Positions 32,309 through 43,637 of a stretch of DNA of 64,000 bases are shown here, in pieces. Numbering within the stretch: the stretch's first letter is position 1; the number at the start of each line of letters is the position of its first letter. Made by a program: the position numbers and the translations under genes. The DNA is from Pyropia haitanensis. Taxonomy: Eukaryota; Rhodophyta; Bangiophyceae; Bangiales; Bangiaceae. The stretch lies in NCBI GenBank assembly GCA_008729055.1, contig SDUX01000007.1:248001-312000 (forward strand). Reading direction: 5' to 3'. Under the pieces are notes generated by a model, which saw nothing but the letters and a program-made list of their open reading frames with translations, was not told the origin of the DNA and made no database searches.

Positions 32309-34190
32309 GGCCGCCACGCCCCGCACCGCCACTGCGACCGCCGCCACCACCACCGCCCTCCCGGATGGCCCGCCACGCAACGTACGCGGCCACGTCGGTG
32401 AGCACGTCCGACGCGCCCGTGGCAAACGCGCGGCGCGCGGCGGCGACGGCCTCCCGCGTCCGCCCCGGGCCGAGCGCAAAGAGCGGCCGGTCGGCGGCGA
32501 GGACCGCCGCCGCCGCGAGCGCCGTGTCCGCCACCCCAAATAGCGCGCCATAGATGGCGAGCTTGCCCAGCCGCGCGTCGACGGGGATGTCCGACAGGTG
32601 CCGGCCGAGCGCCGTTAGCCGCACCGCCGCCGCGCGGCTCACCGCCACCCCCGCCGCGGCGGGCGCGTCGGCGGCGGGTCCAGAAGCGCCACCGCCGCCG
32701 CCGTCGCCGCCGCTGCCGCCACCGCCCGTGACGGTCGGGTCGGCCTCGAGCGCACCGATGGCAGCGAGGCGGCAGAGCGCCACCTCCACTGCCTCTGCGG
32801 GCGGCGGATCGAGCGCGCCCGCCAGCACCGCCCGCGGGTGCTTGGCCGGTTGCGCGGCGGCGACGCGGAGGACCAGCTGGTCGAGCGCGACGCGGCTCAT
32901 CTCGGGGGTGCTGTCCTCGGCCATCCACGACGCCGCGTCGGCCGCTGCGGTGGCCGCCGCCGCGTCGCCCCCTCCGCCGCCGCTGTCGCTGTCGCTGGCA
33001 GTCGCTGGCGGCGGCGGCGCGTTCCACAGCGCCGCCGGGATGAGCCGCACGCACACGCCCGGCTGCGTACGCCCCGCGCGCCCCGCGCGCTGCCGCGCCG
33101 CCGCGCGCGACACAAACGCGTCGGCGAGGAGCCCCGACCCCGCCGCCGCGTCGTGGCGCGCCTCCTTGACGCGGCACGTGTCGACCACCGCCGTCACGTC
33201 CGCGACGGTGACGGACGTTTCCGCGACGTTGGTCGACACGACCACCTTGCGGGTGCCCGCGGGGGGGGCGCGGAAGACGCGCGCCTGCTCCGCGGGTGAC
33301 AGCCCAGCGTGGAGGGGGAGCGCGTGCAGCCGGGACGCCGCGGCCCCCGTTGACAGCCGCCGCACGAGCGCGGTGATGTCCGCGACGCCCGACAGGAAGA
33401 CGAGGATGGCGCCGGCGCCGACGCACGCGGCCAGGGAGCCGTACGGGCCGCCGGGCGCGCCGCCGTCGCAGCGAAAGTGGCCGCGGCCGGCCTCGTCCAG
33501 CGCGTACACCGCGTCCTCGAGGAGCTCCAGGTTGATCTGGGTCGGGTCCACCGCGCCCAGCGTCGCGCGCTCGTCGGCGGTGATGGGCGGTGTCAGCTTG
33601 CGCTCCTGCCTCGCGCCGCCCGCGGTGGGTGCCGCTGCGGCCGGCGCGACTGCGGCGGCGGCGGCGGCGGTCGCCCGCGACGCCGCGCCGGCGGCGCCGC
33701 CCGCCGCGTCGCCCTCCTCGTCGTCGCTGTCCGCGTACTGCTCCCACGAGTCGTTGCCATCGTCAATGTCGTCGCCGTCGCGTGGCGCCCGCACCTTGCG
33801 CGGCGCGAGCGCCGCCGCCGACGGCACCGCCGACTTGAACGCAAACGCCGTCGACGCCGCGTCTGACGGCGCCGGCCCTGCGCCGCCGCCGCTCCTACCG
33901 CTGCCGCCGCCGCTGCCGCTCCGGGTCCCCCCACCCGGCGCGCCGCCCAGCACGCCCCCCGCCGCCGCCTTGGCGGCGCGCTCCTCCTTGGCGACTGCCG
34001 CGCGGCTCTTGGCGTACCGCGCGCCCGGCCGCAGGCGGTAGCCCGTCAGGCGCAGCGCGTCCTCCAGGTACAGCTGCGTGACGGGAAAAGTGCGGCCGGG
34101 GATGTCGACGACGGGCACGGCCGGCCGGGGCGACACGGCGGTGGCGGCCTTGCCACGCCCGCCGCTGGCGGCGGCGGCCGCCCCTCCGCG

Positions 34191-34236
<46 letters not shown>

Positions 34237-35891
34237 ACGGTGCCCACAGACGCGGCCGCTGAGAAGTAGCTGCCGAGCTTGACCGCGTCCACGGTCGCGG
34301 ACATGAGCACCACCTTTGCGCGGGTGGCGCGCGCGGCGAGCGCGTCCCGGAGCAGCAGCAGGATCAAGTCCGTGTCGACCGCCCGCTCGTGCACCTCGTC
34401 GACGACCACGTGGGTGGTGCCGTCGAGGAGGTCCTCCCACCCGGCCGCCCCCCCGCCGGCGCCCGCCTTGCCACCCCCCGACGGGGACGCCCGGTAGCTC
34501 GACAGCTGCCGCAGCAGCACGCCCGTCGTCACAAATGTCACGCGCGTGGCGGTCGACACCGCCGACTCCCCGCGGATGCGGTAGCCGATCGACCCGCCGA
34601 CGCGCTCGCCCCGCTCCGCCGCCACCCGCGTCGCGACCGACACCGCCGCGATCCGCCGCGGCTGCGTGACGACCACGTGGACGGGCGCGCCAGGTGCGGC
34701 GTCTTCCAACACGAACTGGGGGACCTGCGTGGATTTGCCCGACCCGGTCATGCCCCGCACGATCGTCACGTCGTGGCCACGGATCGCGTCGACGATGGCG
34801 GACCGGTAGGACCACGCAGGCAGCGACCGCCGCGCCGCGGCCATCTTGTCCCGCTCCCCGGCCGACGGGTGCAGTGGTGGGGGGGGGGGCCGAGGCGGCC
34901 GCCGCGGCGGTCGCCGCCCGGACGGTGCGACGGCACGGTGCGGCCAACGCCGCCGCCGCCGCCACCACCACCACCACCACCACCACAACCGCCGTCGCCG
35001 CCACCGCCGCCGCCGCCCTTCCCGGCGGCGGCCGCGCCGCCCGCCACTGCTGCCGCCGTCGCCGACGCCGTCGCCGCGCGCTGCGTCGTCGCGGCGGCAG
35101 CCATCAGGTCCTCCTCAGACGCGCCCGCCAAAAAGGACAGCAGCTCGTGCACAATCGGCACGCCCGCGCCGCCCGGTCCGCCCCCACCCTCGGCATACAG
35201 CTGGCGGGCGCGGGCGGCCATGGCGCGGGTGGCGGCGCGCCGCGCCGCGGCGGCCGCGCCGGGTGCGCGCAGATACACGACGGGAGGGGTGACGGGGTAC
35301 GCGCCGGCCGTGTCGATAAGCACAACCGACGCGGGGGGGGGCGGCACCGCCGTGCCATCGGTCACGTCGTCGCCGCTGCCGCCGCCCGCTGCCCCTGCCG
35401 CCGCCTCCACCGGTGCGGTCGGGTGGATGCCCAGCGCGGGCACGCCGCCGGGCAGGTGAACGGTGAGCGAAAACACCGGCGCCACATCGGCCACCGGTGC
35501 GCCGCCGCCGCCGCCGCCGCTGCCGCCGCCGCCGCCCGCCGTCGGCGCGGGAAACCACGGGCTGAGGTCCGCCGCGCCGACCACCACGCACTCTTCCCCG
35601 TAAATGGCCGACAGGGCGGCGAGCTCCCCCTGGCGCTCCTCTGCCGCCGCCGCCGCAGTGGCGGCGTCAACGACGGGGCGGCCCGTCGGCGGCGCCGCCG
35701 CCGCGCCCACTGCCGTGGCCGCCCCGTCCGCGGCGACGGCGCCGACGAGCCGGCGGTAGAGCAGGCCGAGGGCGGCGGCGGTCCCCCCCCCCGCCGCCCG
35801 CACCGCCCGCTCCGCATTGACGCGCGACGTGGCGAGCGCGGCGGCCAGCGCCGCCAGCAGCGCCGTGTCGGCCGCCGCCGCCGCGGCGCTC

Positions 35892-35925
<34 letters not shown>

Positions 35926-36263
35926 TGCCGCCGCTGCCGCCGCCACCCCCCCGCCGCCCCCCCCCCCCCCGCTACCGCAAAGCGCACGACCTCCACGTCG
36001 GGGGTGGGCGCCAGCGCGGGCGGCAGCTCCGCATCGTCAAGCGTCAGGCACAGTCGCTCGACGGCGGCGGCCAGCGGGGACCCCGCCGTCGCGACCGCCG
36101 CGGCCCGCGCGTCGGACGGCGTGAAGCCCATCGCGACGAGCCGGCGGACCACGTCCGCGACGCGCGGGTCGTCCGACGCGGCCAGAGGCGCAGCGGTGGC
36201 GGTGACGGCGACCGACACGCCCGCTGTGCCCGCCGTGTCCGCGCCCGCGCCGCCGCCGCCGCA

Positions 36264-36299
<36 letters not shown>

Positions 36300-37369
36300 C
36301 GACCCCGCCCGCAGCAGCACATCCTCAATCAGCTGCCGCGACTGGGCCGACACGGCGAGGCCGTCGGTCACCTCCCGCCGCGCCCGCCGCTCGCGCGCGG
36401 CGGCGGCACGCTCGCGCGCGTCGCGGCGGTCGGCCGCGGCGGCGGCGGCGGCGGCTGCGGCCGCGGCGGCCGCGTCGGCGGCGCGCCACGCGTCGCGGTG
36501 CTCGGGCGGGAGCGCCCGCTCCAGCGGCTTGCCCCGCTCGACGACGTGGAGGGTGGCGAGCGCCGCCGCCTCGTCGGTCGCCTGGTAGCCGCCGGTGATG
36601 GCCTTGTCCGCGTCAGCGCCGCCGGCTTTCTTATTGGGCTTGCGCCGGCCAGGCGGAATGATGCAGATGCGGCTGCCGGGGGGGGCGTTGTTTGCATCTT
36701 TGATGCTGCGCGTGGGCGGAGGAGGGGGAGCGCAGGCGAAGAGTGTCGACAGGCAGTGGCCAAGCGGCGAGAAAAGAAATGAAAACAGGTCAGGAATACA
36801 GATGGACAGGTGCATCTACGGCAGCGACAGCCCCAAGCGCCCTCCAAAAAAGCGGAAGGCCCACCCCGTCGGCGCGTCGCCTGCGTCCCTGCTCGCTGTC
36901 TCCGCCGCGTTGCCAACAGCCGGAATGCAGCACCCCCCCCTTTCCCAACATACAAGTGGCGTTTCCGGTTGTTTTTCTCGCACCACTCTTGCAGAAAGTC
37001 ACTGGGCTGCTTGCCTAGCCACTTGGACGGCTTGGGCTTGGGCACCGCCCGCGCCTTGCCACCGGTTGCAGCGGCGGCTTCTGCCTCGGCCTCTTCCTCA
37101 GGGTCCCCCGCCGCCGCAGCGGCAGTGGCGGCGGCCTTCTTGGCAGCGCGGGAGCTGGAGCCAAAACCAAACGCGATATCCACATCGTCGCCGGCGGCGG
37201 CCGCGGCCTTGCCGCCGCCGCCGCCGCCGCGCGACGACGAGGCGCCGCCGCCGCCGCCGGTACTGCCGCCTCCAGCCTTGTTCTTTTTCGCGCCCACCGT
37301 GCCACCAGCGTTGGTGGAGAGGGAAGAGACGACGGCGCCGCCAGGGCCGGTACGGCCACGGCGGCCCAT
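31242..37369 (-). CDS. DHX57-like DEAH-box RNA helicase with UBA and RWD domains
   Basis: ATP-dependent RNA helicase. Exon 1 is 37369-36954. An intron, 36953-36706 (GTATGT..CAG, phase 2), precedes exon 2 from 36705. Order: a basic N-terminus ending SDFLQEWCEKNNRKR; a dsRBD-like block (ATDEAAALATLHV..LPPEHRDAW); UBA (VADVVRRLVAMGFTPSDAR, about 36150); RWD (ELAALSAIYGEECVV..YPVTPPVVYL, 35600-35260); the helicase with motif I GMTGSGKST, motif II DEVHER, SAT, STNVAETSVT and QRAGRAGRT; HA2 (about 32650-32900); and an OB-fold (RAFLFPDCVLFDVGDLPSRWLVYAAKRV..LLLFGGALAVHADAGTLVMDGW). Stop TAA at 31242-31244. The frame changes four times, each at a G/C run (about 35946-35975, 34881-34891, 32140-32146, 31542-31550). 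One-base changes in those runs restore one frame, so these are probably assembly errors. The UBA/RWD/DEAH order is that of DHX57. Confidence 0.85.
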
Positions 37370-38086
37370 GGCGGGGAGGGGCGTGGATGAACGAGTGCAC
37401 GGGGTTGCCAAACGACCCGACGGGACGTCGTTGGGGCACCGAGCCGGACCAGCAGCGACTGTTCAGTCGCATGCGAATTAGAGACGCCGTGTTACTGCTG
37501 GTGAACAAGGATGATTCAATTGTTGAGCTAGTCATGTAACCAAAATACCCCGCCACCGAACGAGCTTGCAACATTTTTGCGACAAGTTTGGCCATCATCT
37601 TCGCCACGGCAACGTTCCTCTTTGCAACGACTCGTGTCCATTGAGCACTGCTGGCAACTGATGATGTCCTTCATGTCCTCGATCCGGACGTCTCATTGGC
37701 TGTTGGTGCGGGGAAGCGTCCAAATACGGCCACAATCCTTGTTTGGTAATAGCACCCGAACATTGGGAGCCACGCGCGAGCGCTGCTGAGAGTGGTCTGC
37801 GTCACGCATTCCCGTTCTTGTGGGGCTACTAGTGGATGGTAGGGAATGACCGGCACTCGTGGCGGGCGGAATTCGGACGGCCCATTGGTGGACGGCCGCC
37901 CGCATTATGTGACGCGTCTGCGTCTCCGCCGCGGACTCGCCGGCCCATCATCGCCCCGCCGCGGTGCCTCGATCCGGCTCGGCGTCGGTGGCCCGTAGCG
38001 GGTGATGCACGAGCCCGCTCCTGCCGACCGCGCGCGCTATACCCGTATTGAGCAACTGGCCGGCACCGACACGCCCGATCCTCACC
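37370..38086. promoter_or_regulatory. Divergent promoter region, helicase / phosphate carrier
   Basis: 717 bp between the two divergent ATGs, of lower GC than the genes. No clear TATA box could be assigned. CTCACC directly precedes the carrier ATG. Confidence 0.5.
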
Positions 38087-39391
38087 ATGGCCTACACCAC
38101 AAGCCCCCTGTTCAACACGGCGCTCCGCGTGTCGGGCCTCCAGGCGCTGACGGCGCCAACGGATGGGGGCATCCGGCTGCGGTCGGGGCCCGCCGCGGTC
38201 GCACGGGCGCCGCCGCGCGTCGCGGGGCCGCCGTCGGTCGTGGCCGCGGCGGCGCTAGAGCCCAAGTGGGACGCCCGCTACGCTGGTGCCGTGCCCCACG
38301 ACACCAACTACTACATGAAGTGCATGCTCGGCGGGATCCTGTCGTGCGGCCTGACCCACACTGCCGTGACGCCGTATGCTAGGGTTGCCGCTTTGCCCGT
38401 TTGTGCGCGTGCTTCATTCTGTGGGTGTCTGCTTTGGGGCTGCCGTGGTGGTGGTCCATTGAGTAGTGGTGTGGTTGCGTCACTGTTGTACCCGACTGCC
38501 TGGTTGCTGACTCGTTCGTGGCCGTTTTGCTCTTGGCTTGCTTTCCTCCTGTCCTTTGCGCGTCTGTGTTTCTCACTCAGTCTTGACAATGTCAAGTGCA
38601 ATATGCAGGTGAACCCGAAGCAGTACCCTGGCCTGGTCAGTGGCTTCCGCGTGATGGCCAAGGAGCAGGGCAGCATGGCGCTTTGGAAGGGCTGGGCGCC
38701 GACCTGGATCGGCTACAGTGCCCAGGGGCTGTTCAAGTTTGGGCTGTACGAGGTGTTTAAGGACCTGTACGCCAACATGGCCGGTGAGGAGAACGCCACA
38801 AAGTACCGTGGCCTTATCTGGTGCGCGGGTTCCGCGTCGGCCGAGTTCTTTGCGGACATCGCCCTGTGCCCGATGGAGATGGTGAAGGTCAAGGTGCAGA
38901 CGTCGCCGTTTGGGGCGTGGCCGACTGGCCTGACGGAGGCCACCCGCAAGATGAACGCGCAGAAGGCGGAGACCCGCTTTCCGTTTGGCTCCCTGGGGCC
39001 GCTGTGGTCGCGCCAGATCCCGTACACGGTGGCCAAATTCTTCTTCTTTGAGAAGTGCGTCAGCACGTTCTACACGTACGTCTTCACTGCGCCCAAGAAC
39101 TCGTACTCCAAGTCCACCCAGCTTGGCATTACAACGATGTCTGGCTACGCCGCTGGTGTTATTTGCGCGGTGGTGTCTCACCCGGCCGACTCGATGGTGT
39201 CCCAGCTGGGCAAGGCGGAGAACAAGGGCAAGTCGCTGGGCACCATTGCCAAGGAGGTTGGCGTGATGAACCTGTTCACCAAGGGCCTCGGTGCCCGTAT
39301 TTTGATGATTGGCACGCTGACCAGTCTGCAGTGGGTCATTTATGACAGCTTCAAGACCGCCATGGGCATGGGTACCACTGGTGGCAAGTAG
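38087..39391 (+). CDS. Mitochondrial phosphate carrier (SLC25A3 type)
   Basis: Imports phosphate into the mitochondrial matrix for ATP synthesis. Exons 38087-38373 and 38581-39391 encode 365 aa. The intron (207 nt, GTATGC..TCACTCAG) splits a proline codon so that TP joins LDNVKCNMQ. Three carrier repeats carry the signature P-x-[DE]-x-x: PLDNVKCNMQ, CPMEMVKVKVQ and HPADSMVSQL. The phosphate-carrier blocks ILSCGLTHTAVTP, WKGWAPTWIGYSAQG.FKFG and LWSRQIPYTVAKF identify the subtype. Residues 1-60 are a basic/alanine presequence. The ATG at 38087 was chosen because the frame upstream has no other ATG. The intron length is a multiple of three and it has no in-frame stop, so unspliced RNA would encode a 69-residue insertion. 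No homopolymer break. Confidence 0.95.
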   Translation: MAYTTSPLFNTALRVSGLQALTAPTDGGIRLRSGPAAVARAPPRVAGPPSVVAAAALEPKWDARYAGAVPHDTNYYMKCMLGGILSCGLTHTAVTPYARVAALPVCARASFCGCLLWGCRGGGPLSSGVVASLLYPTAWLLTRSWPFCSWLAFLLSFARLCFSLSLDNVKCNMQVNPKQYPGLVSGFRVMAKEQGSMALWKGWAPTWIGYSAQGLFKFGLYEVFKDLYANMAGEENATKYRGLIWCAGSASAEFFADIALCPMEMVKVKVQTSPFGAWPTGLTEATRKMNAQKAETRFPFGSLGPLWSRQIPYTVAKFFFFEKCVSTFYTYVFTAPKNSYSKSTQLGITTMSGYAAGVICAVVSHPADSMVSQLGKAENKGKSLGTIAKEVGVMNLFTKGLGARILMIGTLTSLQWVIYDSFKTAMGMGTTGGK

Positions 39392-39788
39392 GGTGGCTCA
39401 GGTCCGTTCATCTTTCCTCTTTTTTTTTTGTAGGCGCGCCTCGTTTGTGAGACTGCTCCCTGAGCTCGGCGAGGCGGTTTTGGTCGATTGGTGTGGTCTG
39501 GCGGCCGCACACGCGCGGCTTTTAGTGCTCGTTTTCTGCTCGTTTGTATACCTTGTACGCACGCTTTCCCTTGATCCCCGCCTTTGTCCATGACACTGTC
39601 CAAGAGCGTTCTCAAACCTCGTGGAGGTTTTCCTCTGACCGCTGTCGCGGTGCGAGGGTGCAGCTGCAGCCGCGGTCAGCCTCGCCGACCACCGGCCAAT
39701 CCACAGGTTCCTTGACGGGTCCCCGTCTGCTTTGCAAATTCCCCCACCGCTCCCTCGCCACATCGACAAAGGCACGGCAACCCTGACT
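39392..39788. other. Convergent intergenic region
   Basis: 3' UTR of the phosphate carrier with a T-run at 39420-39430, then sequence up to the stop of the HEI10-like gene. No gene seen. Confidence 0.5.
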
Positions 39789-41432
39789 TCACTTGCGCGT
39801 CAGGACAGGGTGCCGGTGACTCCTCGCACCGGCGAAGTCAATTGCATCCCCCCCAGCGTTGGTGCCGTCGGACGCCGCGGGTGCTTCGTCGCCTCGGGTG
39901 ATGGGGAGCTCCAGTATGTGGTCGCCATCAAGGGACACACCCGGGTAGATAGATTGCGCAGCTGCCTGGGATTGCACCTGTCGACGTTGACGCGACGACG
40001 CGTCGCCATCTGGAGCACGAACGGGCTCACCGTCGTAGACTAGGCGGGACGACGCAGGCCGCAGAGCCGACCGAGTTGCCCGAGGCGCAGGGAAGAAGCG
40101 GCTCAGCCGCCTTGGGGAGGCTGAGGCGCGTGCGGCAGGCGCACGGGAGCTCCGGACCAGCAGAGCTTCTTGGTCCACCTCTGCACGGTCCACCTGGTCA
40201 ACATGGAAGGCTTGGTTTGGCAGACGACGGCGAGAAGTCGTCGATCCGAGCCTGCCGCTGGGCGTCTCATACGCCAACTCGGGCGCATGGCTCCGCGAGC
40301 GCTTCAGCGAATCCGCACGTCCCGCGTCTGCCCCAACGACCCGCTCATCCATCTGGGGCATGAAGTACGCCGATTCATGACGCGGGCTACGGTCGAGCGG
40401 CTCGATGTGGCCGACGTGACGCTGGTTGTGACTCTGCTGCCGCCTCTTACCGTGTGCACCGGCAGAGCTCGGCTGCCGCAAGGAGTGAAGCAAAGCACTG
40501 GCGCTGGCCACAGGATGCGCTGGGGCCTCCTCAGCTGGAAGTGGGCGCTCTTGGGAGTTCTGCTGGTGGCTAAGCTCCTTCACCAGGGCCCTGAGCTGCG
40601 CCTTGTCAGTCTTGAGTCGAGCTGTACGCGCCCGCTCGTCGGCTAGAGCTCGCTGGGCTTTCGCCTCAGACTCTTGGACCTGCTGCAGCTGCGCCTCAAG
40701 CTCTCGCGCTGGCCACCGCAACCAAAACGGCAGCGACCCAGCAGACACAACACCAGGACAGAACAAAGGAATGCAATTCCGCAGCCGCTCACACCAATCC
40801 GTCAGTCTCGCCGTCCGAAGTGAACTGTCACGGGTCAACTGGCACAGGAGATATGCTCTGCCGCAGAACAGCAGAGCAAACGCTCCACAATCACACTGAG
40901 GGACCACATACAGCGCGAGGCTTCATGGAGAGCCGCTGCTCTCTGCTGGGAGGCCCAGAACTGGACGCCATGTCGCAGAATGTCCACGAGCGTGTCCGGC
41001 TCCAGTCCAAATGTGGATGATGCCAGGGACCGGATCATAGCGTCGTCAGCTTCAACAGGGACAGGTCGAACGCCATTCTTAGGAAGCACTTGAGCGCACA
41101 GGGGACAAGTTCCCTTTTGCTCCAAGTGCGCACGGCCACACCCTGAGCCTGTTGGTCCCAGAGACAGTGGGCGAGGGAAGACAAAAATGCATTTCCAGAC
41201 AATACGGTACGTCGAAGCGAGCGCCAGGTGTACTCTAGAAGTCAGTGTCACATCCCTGTCTGGAAACAAGCAGCACGCCCGCTCCATCTGTTAAGCTGCC
41301 CCGCGCATGTCAAAGAACAGCAAGGCACCCAGCGTTCAGAACAGATGCATCTGCCAACATACAAAACAGATGGCGGCAGCGGGTGAGGAAGCCTTGGCCA
41401 CAGACGTCCTTCCAACACAAGTTGCAACGCAT
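39789..41432 (-). CDS. HEI10/CCNB1IP1-like RING and coiled-coil protein
   Basis: Members of this family (HEI10, Zip3/RNF212 relatives) are SUMO/ubiquitin ligases on meiotic chromosomes that designate crossovers. ATG at 41432: MRCNLCWKDVCGQGFLTRC then RHLFC gives the first RING ligands, with Cys3, Cys6, Cys19, His21 and Cys24 spaced as I recall for plant HEI10. After an unresolved junction (between about 41340 and 41130), GTCPLCAQVLPKNGVRPV gives the last pair, followed by DTLVDILRHGVQFWASQQ. A good intron (GTATGT at 40911 to CAG at 40709; 203 nt, phase 1) joins LHEAS-R to the coiled coil RELEAQLQQVQESEAKAQ. The tail is Arg/Ser-rich (RRLSRFFPAPRATRS) and ends at the stop 39789-39791. Exon 2 start is uncertain and other small introns may exist. 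Confidence 0.75.
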
Positions 41433-42627
41433 GGCGCGCACGCGTGTGTCGAGCGGGAGCCACGGACTCGTTCGAACCACTACGAAACGGGGGCACAACC
41501 CACAATGACGCCGCACCGAGCACGGTGGTACACGCGCGTCACAACAGCCGACCCGCGAAAGGATAGGTGTGAGCCCAGCAAGTGCTCAATCAGTTGCACA
41601 CACACGGATACTGTACCAGCTGCCGCTGATGCCATCTACAATATGAGCACCGCAAAGCACGTGGCACCTACGGTCGCCGGGCGGAGGTCGCCAAGAGAGT
41701 CGCACCCACGGTCGTCCGGGATGCATCGAGGCACATACTGACCACCAGCAAGACTGCAGCCCACGATGCCTGCGAGGCTCCCACGAGCGAGAGAATGGAT
41801 AAAGAGCTGTTGAGGTTTCCGCGGGCGAATGGGTGGCGGCCTGCACCCGGCAGATGCTTCTACCGGGCTGTGCCGCGTCCGGCGTTCACGCGTGCACCGG
41901 AGAGTGGACGAGCGGGATGGGGGGGAGACACGATGCGGCCGTTTCGCTGCCGTTAAATCCATGTCACGAGACCCGCTACGGACTTATGTCACCATATTTA
42001 ACTTGGTCAGGCCTCAGTCGTCCAGCTCGGTGTGTCCGTCCTGACCCGGATGCAACACACCTTGCACGCGCTCCTCTTCAAGAGGCCCGCCTCTACGGCG
42101 CGTCCGGTACGGATTGAATGAGTCCATGGACACAACGGGAATGCTGCGGCGGTGTGCTGGGCAGCGAGTGCGCTGAGTCGGGTCGAAAGAGACGTTCACC
42201 ACTGCCCACATGCTAGCTCCTTCATGCGGCACGTGGCATCTCGCAGTTTAATAGTTGCCACACCCCAGCTCACTGTACACGAGCAGCATCAGACTGCCCA
42301 CCGAAAACGCGCCGGTCTACAGAAACAATGGACAGCACAGCTCCACTCCGTTCTCGAGCAACATGCCAGTCACGATGAGCACGCGGGTTGCGCAGACCAG
42401 CCGTCGACTCCGGGTGATAACCCGACCCGCAGGGCCCTACGAGCATCCACCTTGGCGAGGTCGGCGCGGGCGGGATTCCCAAGACCTTGGACCCACGCAA
42501 GGTCGTTCGCCGTCACCACTGCCCCAGCGTTTCAGGTCAACGTCTTGTATCGAGCCGCCGTCGCTGCCGGTTCAACGCCAACGTGCCGTGTCAGCATCGA
42601 ACAAGTGACAAACACAGCAGGACCGCC
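41433..42627. other. Intergenic between two minus-strand RING genes
   Basis: Moderate GC, with open frames on both strands but no recognised domain. It presumably holds the 5' region of the HEI10-like gene and the 3' UTR of the RING-H2 gene. Confidence 0.4.
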
Positions 42628-43637
42628 TCATGGACCGCGGGTATTCATCCCGACAGACATAGCACGAGCCATCATCTGGGACACCGGAGGCGGCGGCGCC
42701 CCGACGTACAGGCGACCCGTCGCGAGTCGATGGTCATGGCTTAGCGCCCGCTGACGCCGCTGCTGGACTGCATCCGGTGGACCCGTGTGGGCCGGAGGGT
42801 CCGCGATGACTACTATCGCTTGGTTGCAAACAGGGCAACGGTTCTTGCGCGCCGCCCACATCGTTATGCACCTGTGCATGACACACCAGCACGCGACAAC
42901 AAAGAGATGGGAGACAGAAACCGCGACAACCAAGACGCAACGAATCCACATGCGGGCCAAGGCTGAGTCAGCACGGCGACAGATAGCAGAAACGTAGACA
43001 GCACCGGCACTGGTCCACCGGCACTCCACTCAAAGAGAAGCAGAATAATAATAGACAGGGAAGTGCCCAGTCCTCAGTGGCGCCAAGCCACCTCACACGG
43101 CGCTGACGCACCCCTCCCCCCCCCCAAACGTACACGTCGTGGTATAAATGGCCGCACAAGGGCAACGTCCGCACCAGCTGCCCAGGCTCCAAGTCATCCA
43201 AGCAGACCGAACACGGCGGCGCCTCCCCCGTCGACCCCTCCTCCCCACCTCCCTCCGTGTCGCCCCCCCCCCCGCGGTTGACTGGGCCAACACCGCAGCC
43301 GGGCACGCCTTATCCAGTTGCACCAGCGACAACGGGGGCACACGCTTGGCAGCGCCTTCCCCCCCCCCCCTCCAACCCATTCGGGCAGAGACACTCGCGG
43401 CGGTGGCGGCGGCAGTGGCACGTCGTCGACCTGGTCGACGGGGTCCCCGTTCAGCACCAGTCGCGTCTCCGTCGACCCCGACAGGCGGCGTGCGGGGTCG
43501 CCGTCGGGCCACTCCAGGCCGTCGTGGAAGTTGAGGAAGTGGCGGCGAAGGGAGGTGACAGCACGGAGGAGGAGGACAGCGGCGATGAGAATGGTGACGC
43601 CAAAAGCAGAGTAGACCACGCCAGCTGGCACCTGCAT
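42628..43637 (-). CDS. Membrane RING-H2 E3 ligase (ATL-like)
   Basis: Probable ubiquitin ligase. The ATG at 43637 begins MQVPAGVVYSAFG with a transmembrane helix (VVYSAFGVTILIAAVLLL), then a charged linker. The RING-H2 is split by an intron (GTACGT at 43133 to CACAG ending 42872; 262 nt). Exon 1 gives CSVCLDDLEPGQL..LCGHLYHDV and exon 2 CITMWAARKNRCPVC, giving C-x2-C, C-x-H-x2-H-x2-C and C-P-x-C. It stops with TGA at 42628-42630. Between the linker and the RING the frame changes at G runs near 43360 and 43263-43273, which may be length errors or a small unrecognised intron. N-terminal TM plus C-terminal RING-H2 is the ATL arrangement. The substrate is unknown. Confidence 0.7.

Noticed and set aside
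30400..33747. 1115-codon minus-strand frame overlapping the helicase 3' half
   Set aside because: Only its part from about 32140 to 31550 is sense (the OB-fold region, entered through a homopolymer length error); the rest is Arg/Gly shadow of the helicase frame.
33895..35004. 369-codon Arg/Ala-rich minus-strand frame
   Set aside because: Out-of-frame shadow of the helicase N-terminal domain; the motif I-II frame is the real one.
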